A stretch of 64,000 bases of DNA, taken from the NCBI RefSeq assembly GCF_002954355.1, contig NZ_MQVV01000016.1, positions 310,001-374,000 of the forward strand, in the 5' to 3' direction. Origin of the DNA: Nonlabens tegetincola. GTDB lineage: Bacteria > Bacteroidota > Bacteroidia > Flavobacteriales > Flavobacteriaceae. The position numbers and the translations under genes are program-made. The notes below the pieces were generated by a model. The model saw only the letters and a list, made by a program, of their open reading frames with translations, was not told the DNA's origin and made no database searches. Shown piece by piece: positions 37,331 through 47,989 of this stretch; the stretch's first letter is position 1; each line of letters starts with the position of its first letter.

Positions 37331-37440
37331 GACTACTAGTTTAAAATTCGTGAGTAAAACTATGAGTCATCTTGTCCTATTTAATTTGATTAAATAGAAA
37401 AGAAAAATTTTGAAACTTGTGTTTTTTACAAACTCAACTC

Positions 37441-37472
37441 AAAAAAAAATCTACTTGTTGGTAGATTTTTTT
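37441..37472 (-). terminator. Terminator of the FKBP/TSP3 lipoprotein gene
   Basis: AAAATCTAC pairs with GTAGATTTT around TTGTTG. The A9 run at 37441-37449 is the T-run on the minus strand. Confidence 0.85.
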
Positions 37473-37479
37473 ATTCTAT

Positions 37480-38628
37480 TTATGAGTCCGCATCTAGATA
37501 ATCTGGTATTCCGTCACCGTCACTATCTCGTGCATCATCTGGGTTTGTATTACCATCAGGATCTGCATTTTCTTGACTAGTTGGAATCCCATCACCATCA
37601 TCGTCTGGATCTAAATAATCAGGAACACCATCACCATCAGTATCTACTGCATCTCCAGGTAAAAAGTTACCATCAGGATCTGGGTTTTCAAACCTATTTT
37701 GAATTCCATCACCGTCTAAATCAATATTTACTTCGTCTGCATCAAGGTAGCCTGGTATTCCATCACCGTCTAAATCTTCTGCATCATCAGGATTCCCATC
37801 ACCGTTAGGGTCTGCATTTTCAAAGATGGTACCTACTCCATCCCCATCGTCATCACGATCCTCAAAGTTTGCAATACGGTCACTGTCCGTATCATCATTA
37901 GTAGTCGTGATCAGTTCATCATTATTAGGATCCTCATATCTAGATAAAATTCCATCATTATCATGATCATTGATTTTAACAGCATGAACTTTGAAAGTAA
38001 AAAGTAAAGGTGAATATGCAGGAATTCCAGTAGGAGAACTATTAAAATAGGCAATACCACTAGGCATAAAAACTGCACCTATACCACTACCGTCAAAGGT
38101 AATAGTACCATCGGGATTTGCCGTTACCGATTGAGAACCCTTAAATTCTTGTGCTGCTCTAGCAAAACCTTCAATAGATCTAGGTAAATCAAACCAAATT
38201 GGGTTTTGAGCTGCATCAAATAAAGTATTATCCAATAGTCTACCTTCATAACTCACTAAAGCGCTATCTGCATAAGTTATTTGTGGATCACTAGGATTAC
38301 CTTCTCTTAATTTAAGTAAGTAATAAGTATAATTAACTCCTTCTCGTTCTATAGTACGAGTTTCGACCTGATTAATAAGTGGTATTTGAGAAGAAGGATC
38401 GTCGATTTCTCTCAAAATAATGTCAACGTCATTGGTAGGGCTAGCTACAAAATCATCTTCATTATAATAATGGGTTTGTAGATAATCTAAAAGCGCCGCT
38501 TGATCTTCTAGATCTACTTCGTCTCTATCTCGTATTTGAATACCTGCATCATCGTCGTCATTATTACATGCAAAAACCGCAAGTACAAAACCAGCTAATA
38601 AGCCTAGTCTTAAAAGTTTTTTCATCAT
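37480..38628 (-). CDS. FKBP-type peptidyl-prolyl isomerase lipoprotein with TSP3 calcium repeats
   Basis: Starts MMKKLLRLG (ATG 38628, or 38625) with a lipobox ending VFACNN and an acidic linker after the Cys. Residues about 100-235 form a partial FKBP domain (DSALVSYEGRLLDNTLFD, GSGIGAVFMPSGIAYF, LLFTFKVHAV). The last 140 residues are Asp-rich thrombospondin type 3 repeats of the form DxDGDGIPDYLDxD, which bind calcium. It probably acts on exported proteins at the outer membrane. The repeat unit gives an imperfect DNA tandem array from 37490 to 37900. Confidence 0.85.
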   Translation of the reverse strand: MMKKLLRLGLLAGFVLAVFACNNDDDDAGIQIRDRDEVDLEDQAALLDYLQTHYYNEDDFVASPTNDVDIILREIDDPSSQIPLINQVETRTIEREGVNYTYYLLKLREGNPSDPQITYADSALVSYEGRLLDNTLFDAAQNPIWFDLPRSIEGFARAAQEFKGSQSVTANPDGTITFDGSGIGAVFMPSGIAYFNSSPTGIPAYSPLLFTFKVHAVKINDHDNDGILSRYEDPNNDELITTTNDDTDSDRIANFEDRDDDGDGVGTIFENADPNGDGNPDDAEDLDGDGIPGYLDADEVNIDLDGDGIQNRFENPDPDGNFLPGDAVDTDGDGVPDYLDPDDDGDGIPTSQENADPDGNTNPDDARDSDGDGIPDYLDADS

Positions 38629-38703
38629 ACTTTTTTTATTAGTGGTCAAAGATAGCATTTCTCGCTATTTTTGTTGTGTTAACGAGTGATAATAAGACAT
38701 CTT

Positions 38704-39078
38704 ATGCGAGTAGATAAATTTTTGTGGTCTGTACGATACTTTAAAACACGTAGCAAAGCAACTGATGCCGCAAAAAAGGGTCGTATAAAAGTGAATGATG
38801 TAGCTGTAAAACCGTCTAGAGATGTCTATCCTGGAGATTTAATCACCTTGCGTAAAGATCAAATTGAATATAAAGTAGAAGTTATAGATCTACCGGCTAA
38901 TCGGGTAGGTAACAAATTAGTTGATCTTTATAGAGTAGATCGTACACCAAAGGAAAATTTTGAAGCTCGCGATTTAGTTAACCTTAGCCAAGATTACTAC
39001 CGCCGTAAAGGAGAAGGAAGACCTACAAAAAAAGACAGACGTGATTTAACTGATCTACTTAATCAAGAAGAGGAGTAA
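38704..39078 (+). CDS. S4 RNA-binding domain protein (HslR/Hsp15-like)
   Basis: 124 aa. The ATG at 38704 gives MRVDKFLWSVRYFKTRSKA, the canonical Hsp15-like start. The S4 domain covers residues about 1-65 with GRIKVNDVAVKPS; the C-terminus is basic (RRKGEGRPTKKDRRD). It may bind stalled 50S subunits carrying peptidyl-tRNA, as known for E. coli Hsp15. First gene of a three-gene + strand operon. Confidence 0.9.
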   Translation: MRVDKFLWSVRYFKTRSKATDAAKKGRIKVNDVAVKPSRDVYPGDLITLRKDQIEYKVEVIDLPANRVGNKLVDLYRVDRTPKENFEARDLVNLSQDYYRRKGEGRPTKKDRRDLTDLLNQEEE

Positions 39079-39079
39079 C

Positions 39080-39661
39080 ATGGAATTAGATCAACGATAC
39101 TGGAATGATAGATACCTGAATAACACCGCAAAATGGGATTTGGGTCAAATTTCAACTCCAATAAAAGAATATGTTGATGGAATCATTAATAAAAATGTAA
39201 AGATTCTAATACCTGGTGCAGGGAATTCATACGAGGCCGAGTACCTACATAAAATAGGATTTAGCGATATTACCGTTATTGATATAGCCAGTGAACCTCT
39301 TTTAAATTTAGAAAGTAGACTCCCAAAGTCTCATAACCTTAAACTCATTAAAGAAAATTTCTTTAATCATCAGGGAAACTATGATTTAATTATCGAACAA
39401 ACGTTTTTATGCGCATTGGAATTACGCTTTCGCGAAAGCTACCCTATTAAAATGAGTGATTTACTCAACAGCAATGGAATACTTGCAGGTGTTTTATTTA
39501 CTATAGATAAGAATCGAAGTGAACCTCCTTTTGGCGGAACAATGGAAGAATATCGTAAATTATTTGAACCACTATTTAAAATAGAGACATTAGAACCTTG
39601 TTACAACTCTGTACCAGACAGAAAAAACAAAGAAGTGTTTATACAATTTAAAAAGAAATGA
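39080..39661 (+). CDS. SAM-dependent methyltransferase (thiopurine S-methyltransferase-like)
   Basis: 193 aa with WNDRYLNNTAKWDLGQ at the N-terminus, SAM motif I ILIPGAGNSYEAEYL near residue 48, and QTFLCALE. This is the TPMT/TehB-like group found across Flavobacteriia; substrate unknown. Palindrome copy 10 is inserted right after LCALEL as RFRES, close to the active-site strand. Its TGA overlaps the next ATG (ATGA). Confidence 0.88.
   Translation: MELDQRYWNDRYLNNTAKWDLGQISTPIKEYVDGIINKNVKILIPGAGNSYEAEYLHKIGFSDITVIDIASEPLLNLESRLPKSHNLKLIKENFFNHQGNYDLIIEQTFLCALELRFRESYPIKMSDLLNSNGILAGVLFTIDKNRSEPPFGGTMEEYRKLFEPLFKIETLEPCYNSVPDRKNKEVFIQFKKK
39425..39440. repeat. Palindromic repeat, copy 10 (inside methyltransferase)
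   Basis: CGCTTTCGCGAAAGCT: the 14-bp core is intact and the last base is changed. Read as RFRES. Confidence 0.95.
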
Positions 39662-40149
39662 ATACAATTTTAACACACGATCAAGTTCAACATAAAATTC
39701 GCCGAATCGCTTTTCAAGTCGCAGAAGTATTTTATGAAGAGCATGAAATAATACTTGCAGGAATTAAAGGGCAAGGCTTCCAATTTGCCTCGCTTTTGAA
39801 AGCTCAATTAGATTCTATACTACAAGGAACAGTAACTATATGTGAAGTGAAAATTGATAAGAAAAATCCTCTTTCTCCTATTTCTACTTCTCTAGATTCA
39901 AACTTATATAAAGATAAAGTTGTGGTCTTATGTGATGATGTTCTAAATAGTGGATCCACCTTAATATATAGTGTAAAACATTTCTTAGACACTCCCATCA
40001 AAAAAATGAAAACTGCTGTACTTGTGGATCGTAATCATAAAAGATACCCTGTAAAAGCTGATTTTAAAGGAATTTCATTATCTACAAATTTAAAGGAACA
40101 CGTTGAAGTTTTCTTTGATTCCAATGACAGTAAAGTCTTACTAAAATAA
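39658..40149 (+). CDS. Phosphoribosyltransferase family protein
   Basis: 163 aa with the PRPP-binding signature VVVLCDDVLNSGSTL near residues 88-102 and a PyrR-like layout (IILAGIKGQGFQFASLL). It could be a PyrR-like regulator or a salvage enzyme. No pyr genes are adjacent, so the role is open. It overlaps the methyltransferase by 4 bp and the convergent aroK by 9 bp. Confidence 0.8.
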   Translation: MNTILTHDQVQHKIRRIAFQVAEVFYEEHEIILAGIKGQGFQFASLLKAQLDSILQGTVTICEVKIDKKNPLSPISTSLDSNLYKDKVVVLCDDVLNSGSTLIYSVKHFLDTPIKKMKTAVLVDRNHKRYPVKADFKGISLSTNLKEHVEVFFDSNDSKVLLK

Positions 40150-40662
40150 TAGAGCAACAATCTCTCGAGAAATATCGTCGATTGTCTTATTATCGGTATT
40201 AATTTGATGCTGGGCTTTAGAATAATACTGCCTGCGTTCAAATAGATGTTTTCCAATGAACTCCATAAGTTCATTTTTATCGGATATAGAGGACAATAAC
40301 GGTCGTTTATTCATTTCCTCGTATAATCGACTAGTCAAACTAGGAATACTAGCTTGTAAATAGATAGTAATATGTCCTAATTGATTGAGGTATTCCATAT
40401 TGTTGTAATAACAAGGAGTACCTCCACCTAAAGAAATAATTTGATATGTACTAGATTCAGCTAAATCGGTTAAATACGTGCGTTCGATTTTCCTAAAATG
40501 AATAGCTCCTTTTTCTTGGAATATTGAATTGATACTTTTTTGCTCCATCTTTTCTATATAGTCATCTAGATCTATTTGATCCATTCCTGTTAATTGACTT
40601 AATTTTTGGGCAATCGTACTTTTACCGCTACCCATGTATCCTAAAAGAAAAATTTTTTTCAT
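40141..40662 (-). CDS. aroK: Shikimate kinase
   Basis: Phosphorylates shikimate in chorismate synthesis. 173 aa from the ATG at 40662 (MKKIFLLGYMGSGKST), with Walker A GYMGSGKST, the DLDDYIE shikimate site, FRKIE and SLGGGTPCY, and a lid region with RPLL. The C-terminus overlaps the convergent phosphoribosyltransferase. Confidence 0.95.
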   Translation of the reverse strand: MKKIFLLGYMGSGKSTIAQKLSQLTGMDQIDLDDYIEKMEQKSINSIFQEKGAIHFRKIERTYLTDLAESSTYQIISLGGGTPCYYNNMEYLNQLGHITIYLQASIPSLTSRLYEEMNKRPLLSSISDKNELMEFIGKHLFERRQYYSKAQHQINTDNKTIDDISREIVALLF

Positions 40663-40722
40663 TCTCAAAACCTTGATTATTAAAGGGATTCAAATTTGTT
40701 TCAAAATTAATTCAAAAAGTTG

Positions 40723-40752
40723 TTTGTAAATCAATAATAGGTAGTATATTTG
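40723..40752 (+). promoter_or_regulatory. Predicted tRNA promoter
   Basis: TTTG at 40723-40726, 18 bp, then TATATTTG at 40745-40752: a strong match to the Bacteroidetes consensus, 18 bp before tRNA-Lys. Confidence 0.75.
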
Positions 40753-40770
40753 CACCCGCAAACGCGCAAT

Positions 40771-40843
40771 GACTTGGTAGCTCAGCTGGTAGAGCATCAC
40801 ACTTTTAATGTGAGGGTCCTGGGTTCGAACCCCAGCCAAGTCA
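40771..40843 (+). tRNA. tRNA-Lys (anticodon TTT)
   Basis: 73 nt. Acceptor GACTTGG pairs with CCAAGTC, the D-loop has AGCTCAGCTGGTAGAGC, the anticodon loop CTTTTAA sits in a TCACA/TGTGA stem, and the T-arm has GGTTCGAACCC. The discriminator is A and CCA is not encoded. Confidence 0.97.
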
Positions 40844-40860
40844 CAGATTTTTCAAAAACA

Positions 40861-40888
40861 AAAGCTCTATTTTCATAGGGCTTTTTTT
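40861..40888 (+). terminator. Terminator-like hairpin between the two tRNAs
   Basis: AAAGCTCTAT at 40861-40870 pairs with ATAGGGCTTT at 40875-40884 (one G-U) and ends in a T-run. Confidence 0.65.
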
Positions 40889-40890
40889 CT

Positions 40891-40973
40891 ACCCGGGTGC
40901 TGAAATTGGTAGACAGGCACGGTTGAGGGCCGTGTGCACTAGTTGCGTGTGGGTTCAAGTCCCATCCCGGGTA
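40891..40973 (+). tRNA. tRNA-Leu (anticodon GAG)
   Basis: 83 nt, class II. Acceptor ACCCGGG pairs with CCCGGGT, anticodon loop TTGAGGG in a CACGG/CCGTG stem, a variable arm, and T-arm GGGTTCAAGTCCC. CCA is not encoded. Confidence 0.96.
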
Positions 40974-40978
40974 CTTAA

Positions 40979-41011
40979 AGTCCTTATCAAATACGATAAG
41001 GATTTTTTTTT
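40979..41011 (+). terminator. Terminator after tRNA-Leu
   Basis: TCCTTATC at 40981-40988 pairs with GATAAGGA at 40995-41002 and leads into an eight-T run. Confidence 0.9.
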
Positions 41012-41051
41012 GACCCATTTTTAATTTTTCATGTTGATTATAGAATAAAAG

Positions 41052-41125
41052 GTTAAACAAATTACAAAGTACTGTTTGAAGTACTTTATTTTTGTTTAAC
41101 TTTACCATCGTTATAATTAAACAAA
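41052..41125 (+). promoter_or_regulatory. Carotenoid operon control region with three TTAAACAAA boxes
   Basis: GTTAAACAAA occurs at 41052-41061. Its exact reverse complement TTTGTTTAAC is at 41091-41100, and ATTAAACAAA is at 41116-41125. A TATTTTTG -7 element at 41087-41094 overlaps the middle, inverted box. This layout fits binding of a dimeric repressor to its own promoter; the regulator starts at 41133. Confidence 0.6.
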
Positions 41126-41132
41126 TTTTGTT

Positions 41133-42047
41133 TTGATCAAGAGCAAGTTCAGCATTAAGGATTTAGAAAACCTAAGCGGTATTAAATCACATACTATAAG
41201 AATCTGGGAAAAGAGGTATAACTTATTAGAACCAGATAGAACTGATACGAATATCAGGACCTACGATTTAAGTATGTTGCAAAAAATTCTTAACGTAAGT
41301 TACCTAAGAAACGCTGGTATTAAAATTTCTACTATTGCCAGCTTGAGCGGTGAAGAAATTGAGGCACAGGTTAGAAAATACGCAGAACGTAACAATAGAA
41401 ATGATCATGCTATTCAGGAGCTAAAATTGGCTATGGTAAATTTTGATCAAGAAATGTTCCAGCGTATTTACACGAGTGTTTTGGATGAAGTCGGATTTAC
41501 AGGAGTATTCTATAATTTGTTTGTTCCATTTCTTGAAGAACTAGGATATTTGTGGCAATCTAAAACAATTAATCTTGCTCATGAGCACTTTATAAGCCAT
41601 TTAATTAAACAAAAAGTGCTGGTAAATCTGGAAAAATACCAATACAAACATTTTGAGGCAACAGATCATGTTTTTGTTTTATTCTTACCAGAAAATGAAA
41701 TGCATGATTTAGGCTTGTTATTTCTAAATTATGAACTGTTACGCAGAGGCTGCAACACAGTATATCTAGGTGCTAGTATGATGCTAGATTCTCTACCTTT
41801 CTTTAAAAAAGGAGGAATAACACCTACATATATTACATACATAACGGTACAACCTACTGAAAAACAACTACCTACTTTTTTGAGGCAATTTGATCGAAAA
41901 GTAGCTAAAGGTGACGACATTAAATTATGGATTTTAGGTCATCTAGCTCAAAAGATCAAGCCAAGCGATTTAAGTAAAAATCAAATCGTATTTCCTGGTA
42001 TTACAAACTTATTAGAACAAATTCCTGAACTTATAACTAATGAATAA
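41133..42047 (+). CDS. carH: MerR-family cobalamin-type (CarH/LitR-like) regulator
   Basis: 304 aa. The N-terminal MerR helix-turn-helix (FSIKDLENLSGIKSHTIRIW, about 5-75) is followed by a helical cobalamin-binding bundle with the CarH W-x9-EH motif (LWQSKTINLAHEH) and then a B12-binding domain. That domain has ENEMHDLGLLFLN, giving E-x-H-x-x-G with the His that ligates cobalt in the family. The start is TTG at 41133: an in-frame stop is at 41118 and no ATG lies between. It overlaps crtI by 8 bp. Expected to repress the operon in the dark and release it in light, inferred from CarH. Confidence 0.85.
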   Translation: MIKSKFSIKDLENLSGIKSHTIRIWEKRYNLLEPDRTDTNIRTYDLSMLQKILNVSYLRNAGIKISTIASLSGEEIEAQVRKYAERNNRNDHAIQELKLAMVNFDQEMFQRIYTSVLDEVGFTGVFYNLFVPFLEELGYLWQSKTINLAHEHFISHLIKQKVLVNLEKYQYKHFEATDHVFVLFLPENEMHDLGLLFLNYELLRRGCNTVYLGASMMLDSLPFFKKGGITPTYITYITVQPTEKQLPTFLRQFDRKVAKGDDIKLWILGHLAQKIKPSDLSKNQIVFPGITNLLEQIPELITNE

Positions 42048-43503
42048 AAAGATAGCAATTATAGGTTCTGGTTTCTCATCACTTTCAGCCGCCTGTTACC
42101 TTGCAAAGGAAGGTAATATGGTAACCATTTACGAAAAGAATGAAACAGTTGGTGGTAGAGCAAGAAGATTAGAAAAAGATGGTTTTACTTTTGATATCGG
42201 TCCTTCTTGGTACTGGATGCCAGATATCTTTGAGCGATTCTTTGCAGACTTTGATAAAAAGCCATCTGATTATTATCAATTGGATAAATTGAATCCAGGC
42301 TACACTGTTTATTTTGAAAATGACAAAATAAACATTGCTGACAATCTAGATGAAATTAAATCCACTTTTGAAGATATTGAGCCAGGCAGTTCACAACCTC
42401 TTCAAGAATTTATGGATAAGGCTAGTGAAAACTACGATATCGCCATTAAAAATCTTGTTTATCGTCCAGGAGAATCACCACTAGAATTAGTAACTCCACA
42501 AACAGTAAAGAAGCTAGGCGCTTTTGTAGGTAATGTATCAAAGGATGTACGTAAAAAATTCAAAAACCCTAAGTTAATCTCAATATTGGAGTTTCCTGTG
42601 TTATTCTTAGGAGCGACACCAAGTAATACTCCAAGCTTTTATAACTTTATGAATCATGCCGATTTTGGTCTGGGTACTTGGCATCCTAAAGGTGGTATGT
42701 ATGAAGTAATACTAGCCATGAAAAAGCTTGCAGAAGAATTGGGTGTTGTAATAAAAACCAATGCTCCAGTACAGAAGATCCTTGTTAATGAAAATAATCA
42801 TGCCTACGGTCTCATGGTTAATGATCAAAAACATTTGTTTGATACTATCGTTTCAGGAGCAGATTATCATCATTCAGAAACCTTATTAGAGCCTCAATAT
42901 AGACAGTACAGTGAATCATATTGGGATAAAAAAACATTTGCCCCTAGCTCACTGATATTTTATGTTGGATTTGATAAAAAATTAAAAAATATTGAGCATC
43001 ACAATCTGTTTTTTGATACAGATTTCACTAAACATGCCAACGAGATATATGAGCAACCACAATGGCCAGAAGAACCTTTATTTTACGCAAACTTTACCTC
43101 GGTTACTGATGAAAGTACAGCGCCTGATGGTTGCGAAAATGGTTTTTTCTTAATTCCACTAGCTCCAAATTTAGAGGACACTCCTGCTTTACGTGAACAA
43201 TACTTTGACATAATCATGGATCGATTTGAAAAGAGAACAAATCAAAATGTCAAAAACAGCATTATATTTAAGGAGTCGTTTTGTGTCAATGACTTTAAAG
43301 AACAATACAATAGTTATAAAGGAAACGCCTATGGGATGGCAAATACACTATTACAAACAGCTTTCTTAAGACCTAACTTAAGAAGCAAAAAAGTTAAAGA
43401 CTTATTTTTTACAGGTCAGCTCACGGTTCCTGGACCTGGAGTACCACCATCATTAATTTCAGGAAAATTAACCGCTCAGTTGGTTAAAAAATACTCGCTA
43501 TAA
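42040..43503 (+). CDS. crtI: Phytoene desaturase
   Basis: An FAD enzyme that desaturates phytoene to lycopene. 487 aa: N-terminal dinucleotide site IAIIGSGFSSLSAACYLAKEG, then GGRARRLEKDGFTFDIGPSWYWMP, and the C-terminal bacterial-type desaturase signature (FFTGQLTVPGPGVPPSLISG). It follows the regulator by overlap and precedes crtB by 1 bp. Confidence 0.95.
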   Translation: MNKKIAIIGSGFSSLSAACYLAKEGNMVTIYEKNETVGGRARRLEKDGFTFDIGPSWYWMPDIFERFFADFDKKPSDYYQLDKLNPGYTVYFENDKINIADNLDEIKSTFEDIEPGSSQPLQEFMDKASENYDIAIKNLVYRPGESPLELVTPQTVKKLGAFVGNVSKDVRKKFKNPKLISILEFPVLFLGATPSNTPSFYNFMNHADFGLGTWHPKGGMYEVILAMKKLAEELGVVIKTNAPVQKILVNENNHAYGLMVNDQKHLFDTIVSGADYHHSETLLEPQYRQYSESYWDKKTFAPSSLIFYVGFDKKLKNIEHHNLFFDTDFTKHANEIYEQPQWPEEPLFYANFTSVTDESTAPDGCENGFFLIPLAPNLEDTPALREQYFDIIMDRFEKRTNQNVKNSIIFKESFCVNDFKEQYNSYKGNAYGMANTLLQTAFLRPNLRSKKVKDLFFTGQLTVPGPGVPPSLISGKLTAQLVKKYSL

Positions 43504-43504
43504 A

Positions 43505-44344
43505 ATGAAAAGTTTATTCGATCAAGTTTCAAGAGAATGTAGTAAGGCTGTAACGCATCGCTACAGTACGTCATTTTCCCTAGCAAGTAAAATGTTAGGT
43601 CCTTCCATAAGGCAAGATATTCATAACATTTATGGATTTGTAAGATTTGCTGATGAAATAGTGGATACATTCCATGATTATGACAAAAGAACATTATTAG
43701 ACCGTTTTGAAGAAGACGTTAAACGAGCTATAGAAGATAAAATAAGCCTTAATCCTATTTTAAATTCTTTTCAAGAAACCGTAAATAAATACAATATTAC
43801 TCCAGATATGTATGGTGCTTTTTTAAACAGTATGCGCCTTGATCTTGATAAATCAGTGTATCTAACTGATGAAGAATATCGCAACTACATATATGGCAGT
43901 GCCGATGTAGTAGGACTTATGTCTTTAAAAGTATTTGTAAAAGGTGATGAAGACAAATATGAAGACCTAAAACAAGATGCTATGAGACTGGGAAGTGCCT
44001 TTCAAAAGGTAAATTTCTTAAGGGATCTAAAAGCAGATTTAGATACACTAGAACGTAGCTATTTTCCAAATACCAACCTACACGATTTATCAGAAGAAGA
44101 TAAAGCAAGATTGATAACCGAGATTAAAGAAGACTTTGATGCAGGGTTAAGAGGAATTCAACGACTACCAGTAGAGGCAAAATTAGGAGTTTACACTGCT
44201 TATGTTTATTATCGTAGACTTCTTACAAGATTAGAACGTACTCCTTCTAGAGAAATAAGAAACACAAGAATACGCGTTCCTAATTATGAAAAAATTGGTT
44301 TATTAGCCAAAGGTTATGTAAGTTGTCGCCTGAACTTGATTTAA
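43505..44344 (+). CDS. crtB: Phytoene synthase
   Basis: Condenses two GGPP to phytoene. 279 aa with HRYSTSFSLASKMLGP, the first Asp-rich site RFADEIVDTFHDYD near residue 57, and the second, NFLRDLKADLD, near residue 176. The GGPP synthase gene (crtE) is not in the window. Confidence 0.95.
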   Translation: MKSLFDQVSRECSKAVTHRYSTSFSLASKMLGPSIRQDIHNIYGFVRFADEIVDTFHDYDKRTLLDRFEEDVKRAIEDKISLNPILNSFQETVNKYNITPDMYGAFLNSMRLDLDKSVYLTDEEYRNYIYGSADVVGLMSLKVFVKGDEDKYEDLKQDAMRLGSAFQKVNFLRDLKADLDTLERSYFPNTNLHDLSEEDKARLITEIKEDFDAGLRGIQRLPVEAKLGVYTAYVYYRRLLTRLERTPSREIRNTRIRVPNYEKIGLLAKGYVSCRLNLI

Positions 44345-44348
44345 TTAT

Positions 44349-46855
<2,507 letters not shown>

Positions 46856-46877
<22 letters not shown>

Positions 46878-47989
46878 CCATTATAGGAATGGGGTGTGCA
46901 GGTAGTCATGTAGTACTACAATTGCTCGAGAATGCGCCACATTTAAAAGTGGCTATACTTGATCCATACGGGTCTTTAACTCAAGAAAAAACATGGAGCT
47001 TTTGGGAAAAAGGTCCTGGTAAGTATGACGACTTAATCATTGCCAGTTGGAAAAAATGTAGATTTCACACAGGAGATGAGGAATTATCCCTTACCATGAA
47101 TCCTTACCTATATAAATCAATAGAGAATGTGAAGTTTTCCGCTTTCGCGAAAGCGCAATTACATCAAAATTCCAAATACCATTACATCGGGAGTGAAGTA
47201 ACACACTTAGAGCAAACACATAATTCCAAAGAACTAACCGTATCATACAATAACGGCTCATTAACCGCAGATTTAGTTCTAGATAGTAGACCATTAGAGG
47301 ACATTCCATCAACTGGGATTACACTGTTGCAACACTTTAAAGGATGGTTCATTGAAACGCCAGAAGATTATTTTGACTCAAAGGAATTTACTAAAATGGA
47401 TTATCAACTGGTTGATCCAGGAACAACTAGCTTTGTTTATGTACTTCCGTTTTCTAAAAGAAAGGCGCTAGTGGAGTATACCTACTTTGCTAAAAATCTG
47501 GTGCAAGACGATGTTTATGATCAGTACCTTGAAACCTATATTACAGACTTTTTAAAAATCAGTGATTATAAGATAACCAAGGTAGAAAAAGGGATTATTC
47601 CTATGACAAGTCATGATTTTAAACCCTTTAAAAATAAGGATGTAGTTACAATAGGAACTGCTGGTGGCTGGGTAAAGGCAAGTACTGGTTATAGTTTTAA
47701 AAATAGCGAACGACTTGCCCGACAATTGGTAAAAAATTATCTAGAAAACAGACCTCTTTTCTATAAAATGACTAATAAAAAGTACGAAGTTTTTGACGAA
47801 ACTCTACTGCGCGTTTTACACGAGAATGAAGCTTCTGGTCCTGAGATATTTAGTAAAATGTACCAGCGCAACAGTGTACAAAATATCATGGCTTTTCTAG
47901 ATGAAGAAAGCAACCTTCTTGCTGAATTAGGAATTATGAAGTCACTTACTTCATGGCCCTTTGTAAAGAACTTTTTTAAGTCTCTTTAA
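46856..47989 (+). CDS. crtY: Lycopene beta-cyclase
   Basis: A flavoprotein of 377 aa that makes beta rings from lycopene. It has IAIIGMGCAGSHVV at the N-terminus, DPYGSLTQEKTWSFW, and TIGTAGGWVKASTGYSF. Copy 12 of the palindrome is read as AFAKA near residue 96. The 3' end overlaps the convergent crtA-like gene by 14 bp. In this operon it may act at one end only, giving a monocyclic product. Confidence 0.93.
47140..47155. repeat. 16-bp palindromic repeat, copy 12 (inside crtY)
   Basis: Exact CGCTTTCGCGAAAGCG, read as FSAFAKAQL. Confidence 0.97.

Noticed and set aside
37490-37900. Regular repeats that might suggest a CRISPR or minisatellite
   Set aside because: They encode Asp-rich TSP3 repeats in the lipoprotein; units vary and there are no unique spacers of fixed length.
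40797-41108. 103-codon minus-strand ORF
   Set aside because: It runs antisense through both tRNA genes and their terminators and has repeated tRNA-derived peptides; not a gene.
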